Positions 62,655 through 64,000 of a stretch of 64,000 nt of DNA are shown here, piece after piece. Position 1 is the stretch's first letter. Every line of letters begins with the position of its first letter. Made by a program: the position numbers and the translations under genes. The stretch comes from Aurelia coerulea (Eukaryota > Cnidaria > Scyphozoa > Semaeostomeae > Ulmaridae), in NCBI GenBank assembly GCA_039566865.1, contig CM076949.1:2890501-2954500 (forward strand). The letters are read 5' to 3'. The notes beneath the pieces were generated by a model. It saw only the letters and a program-made list of their open reading frames with translations, was not told where the DNA came from and ran no database searches.

Positions 62655-64000
62655 TGATTATAACGATCCAATTCAGAACTATTATTCTGATATTGCAATA
62701 AATGATTTCTTTCAGCAATGTTTCGATGCAGAATGTAATGATGAGTTCAAAAATGTCACTAAGAAGTCTGTAAGTATTTTAAGAGCAGAGATATTCATTC
62801 TTTTCGATAGATCGTAATGATTATAACGTTCCAATTCAGAACTATTATTCTGATATTGCAATAAATGAGTTCTTTCAGCAATGTTTCGATGCAGAATTTA
62901 ATGCTGATTTCAAAACTGTCACTAAGACGTCTGTAAGTATTTTAGGAGCAGAGATATATAACTTTTCGATAGATCGTAATGATTATAACGTTCCAATTCA
63001 GAACTATTATTCTGATATTGCAATAAATGAGTTCTTTCAGCAATGTTTCGATGCAGAATTCAATGCTGATTTCATAAATGTCAATAAGAAGTCTGTACGT
63101 ATTTTAGGAGCAGAGATATTCAACTTTTCGATAGATCGTAATGATTATAACGTTCCAATTCAGAACTATTATTCTGATATTGCAATAAATGATTTCTTTC
63201 AGCAATGTTTCGATGCAGAATTTAATGCTGATTTCAAAAATGTCCCTAAGAAGTTTGTAAGTATTTTAGGAGCAGAGATATTCAACTTTTCGATAGATCG
63301 TAATGATTATAACGTTCCAATTCAGAATTATTATTCTGATATTGCAATAAATGATTTATTTCAGCAATGTTTCGATGCATAATTTAACGCTGATTTCAAA
63401 ACTGTCACTAAGAAGTCTGTAAGTATTTTAGGAGCAGAGATATATAACATTTATTATAGATCGTAATGATTATAACTTTTTAATTCAGAATTATTATTCT
63501 GATATTGCAATAAATGATTTATTTCAGCAATGTTTCGATGCAGAATTTAATGCTGATTTCAAAAAATGTCACTAAGAAGTCTGTAAGTACTTTAGGAGCA
63601 GAGATATATAACTTTTCGATCGATCGTAATGATTATAACGTTCCAATTCAGAAATATTATTCTGATATTGCAATAAATGATTTATTTCAGCAATGTTTCG
63701 ATGCAGAATTTAATGCTGATTTCAAAACTGTCACTAAGACGTCTGTAAGTATTTTAGGAGCAGAGATATATAACTTTTCGATAGATCGTAATGATTATAA
63801 CGTTCCAATTCAGAATTAATATTCCAATATTGCAATAAATGATTTCTTTCAGCAATGTTTCGATGCAGAATTTAATGCTGATTTCTAACATGTCACTACG
63901 AAGTCTGTAAGTATTTTAGGAGCAGAGATATATAACTTTTCGATAGATCGTAATGATTATAACGTTCCAATTCAGAACTATTATTCTGATATTGCAATAA

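Larger units (their letters stand above)
57431..64000. repeat. Satellite B array (162/163-bp monomers), continuing past the window end
   Basis: About 40 direct copies with the landmarks ttctttcagcaatgtttc, gatgcagaatttaatgctg, gtcactaagaagtctgtaag, gcagagatatataac, gatagatcgtaatgatta, acgttccaattcagaacta and tgatattgcaataaatga. The standard unit is 162 bp; units reading aacatttatgatag instead of aacttttcgatag are 163 bp. It is unrelated to satellite A by eye. Variants occur at a few hotspots (gaattt/gaatgt/gaagtt/aaattt; aaaaat/aaaact/aaacat; gtaagt/gtacgt). Frame-breaking changes cluster around 58860-59540, 61055 and 63380-63565. No unique gene is seen. Confidence 0.98.

Noticed and set aside
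1..64000. CRISPR array
   Set aside because: Repeats are contiguous 162-169-bp units without unique spacers, no cas genes are present, and the LINE shows a eukaryotic context.
57431..64000. Operon-like series of tandem secreted or structural repeat proteins in satellite B
   Set aside because: ORF breaks arise from 163-bp units, indels (58862-58869, about 59112, about 59237, 63561-63566) and a stop at 63380-63382. There is no signal peptide, no cysteine framework and no unique termini.

Overview
This window is eukaryotic heterochromatin-type DNA. I see no intact host gene, RNA gene, CRISPR array or bacterial feature. Almost all of it is two unrelated AT-rich tandem satellites. Satellite A fills about 1-57097, in 168/169-bp monomers, roughly 330 copies all in one orientation. 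Satellite B fills about 57115-64000, in 162/163-bp monomers, roughly 40 copies, and runs off the window end. By hand count, one A consensus unit is 168 bp with 55 G/C (33%) and one B unit is 162 bp with 47 G/C (29%). The only non-satellite DNA is a 5'-truncated non-LTR retrotransposon of about 1.04 kb, inserted in antisense orientation at 12515-13550. It has a poly(A) tail and a perfect 11-bp target-site duplication.

Layout. 1-12503: array A with mosaic duplications (repeat distances about 505, 1684, 2026, 2697 and 3202 bp). 12504-13561: LINE insertion with its target-site duplications. 13562-29024: array A, other subfamilies, including a 1517-bp-spaced duplication near 23.5-26.4 kb. 29025-52015: a nested higher-order block in which monomers form an 843-bp pentamer, a 2528-bp 15-mer is duplicated inside, and a superblock with a 12,825-bp period is present twice head to tail. 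52016-56800: more array A with a 2192-bp-spaced duplication. 56800-57097: decayed array-A edge. 57115-57430: decayed array-B edge. 57431-64000: homogeneous array B with local 649-bp tetramers.

Organism. The C-terminal reverse-transcriptase region of the LINE is of a type I associate with metazoan, especially marine-invertebrate or cnidarian, genomes. This is recollection and is held at low to moderate confidence. A near-nucleosomal monomer length, a higher-order hierarchy, homogenised interiors and decayed edges are what centromeric or pericentromeric satellites look like. The sequence alone cannot prove centromere function.

The most interesting signals are these. (1) Every A monomer carries a long imperfect dyad (15-bp arms, 1-nt bulge, 5-nt loop) whose innermost pair varies in a compensatory way between subfamilies. 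(2) Most B monomers carry a splice-acceptor-like and a splice-donor-like site bounding a 54-nt, phase-0, exon-like segment. (3) Both satellites have unit lengths divisible by three and one open frame, A on the minus strand and B on the plus strand, so long repeat ORFs appear. Mostly amino-acid-changing variation, common stops and single-base indels argue that these ORFs are incidental or fossil, not live genes.
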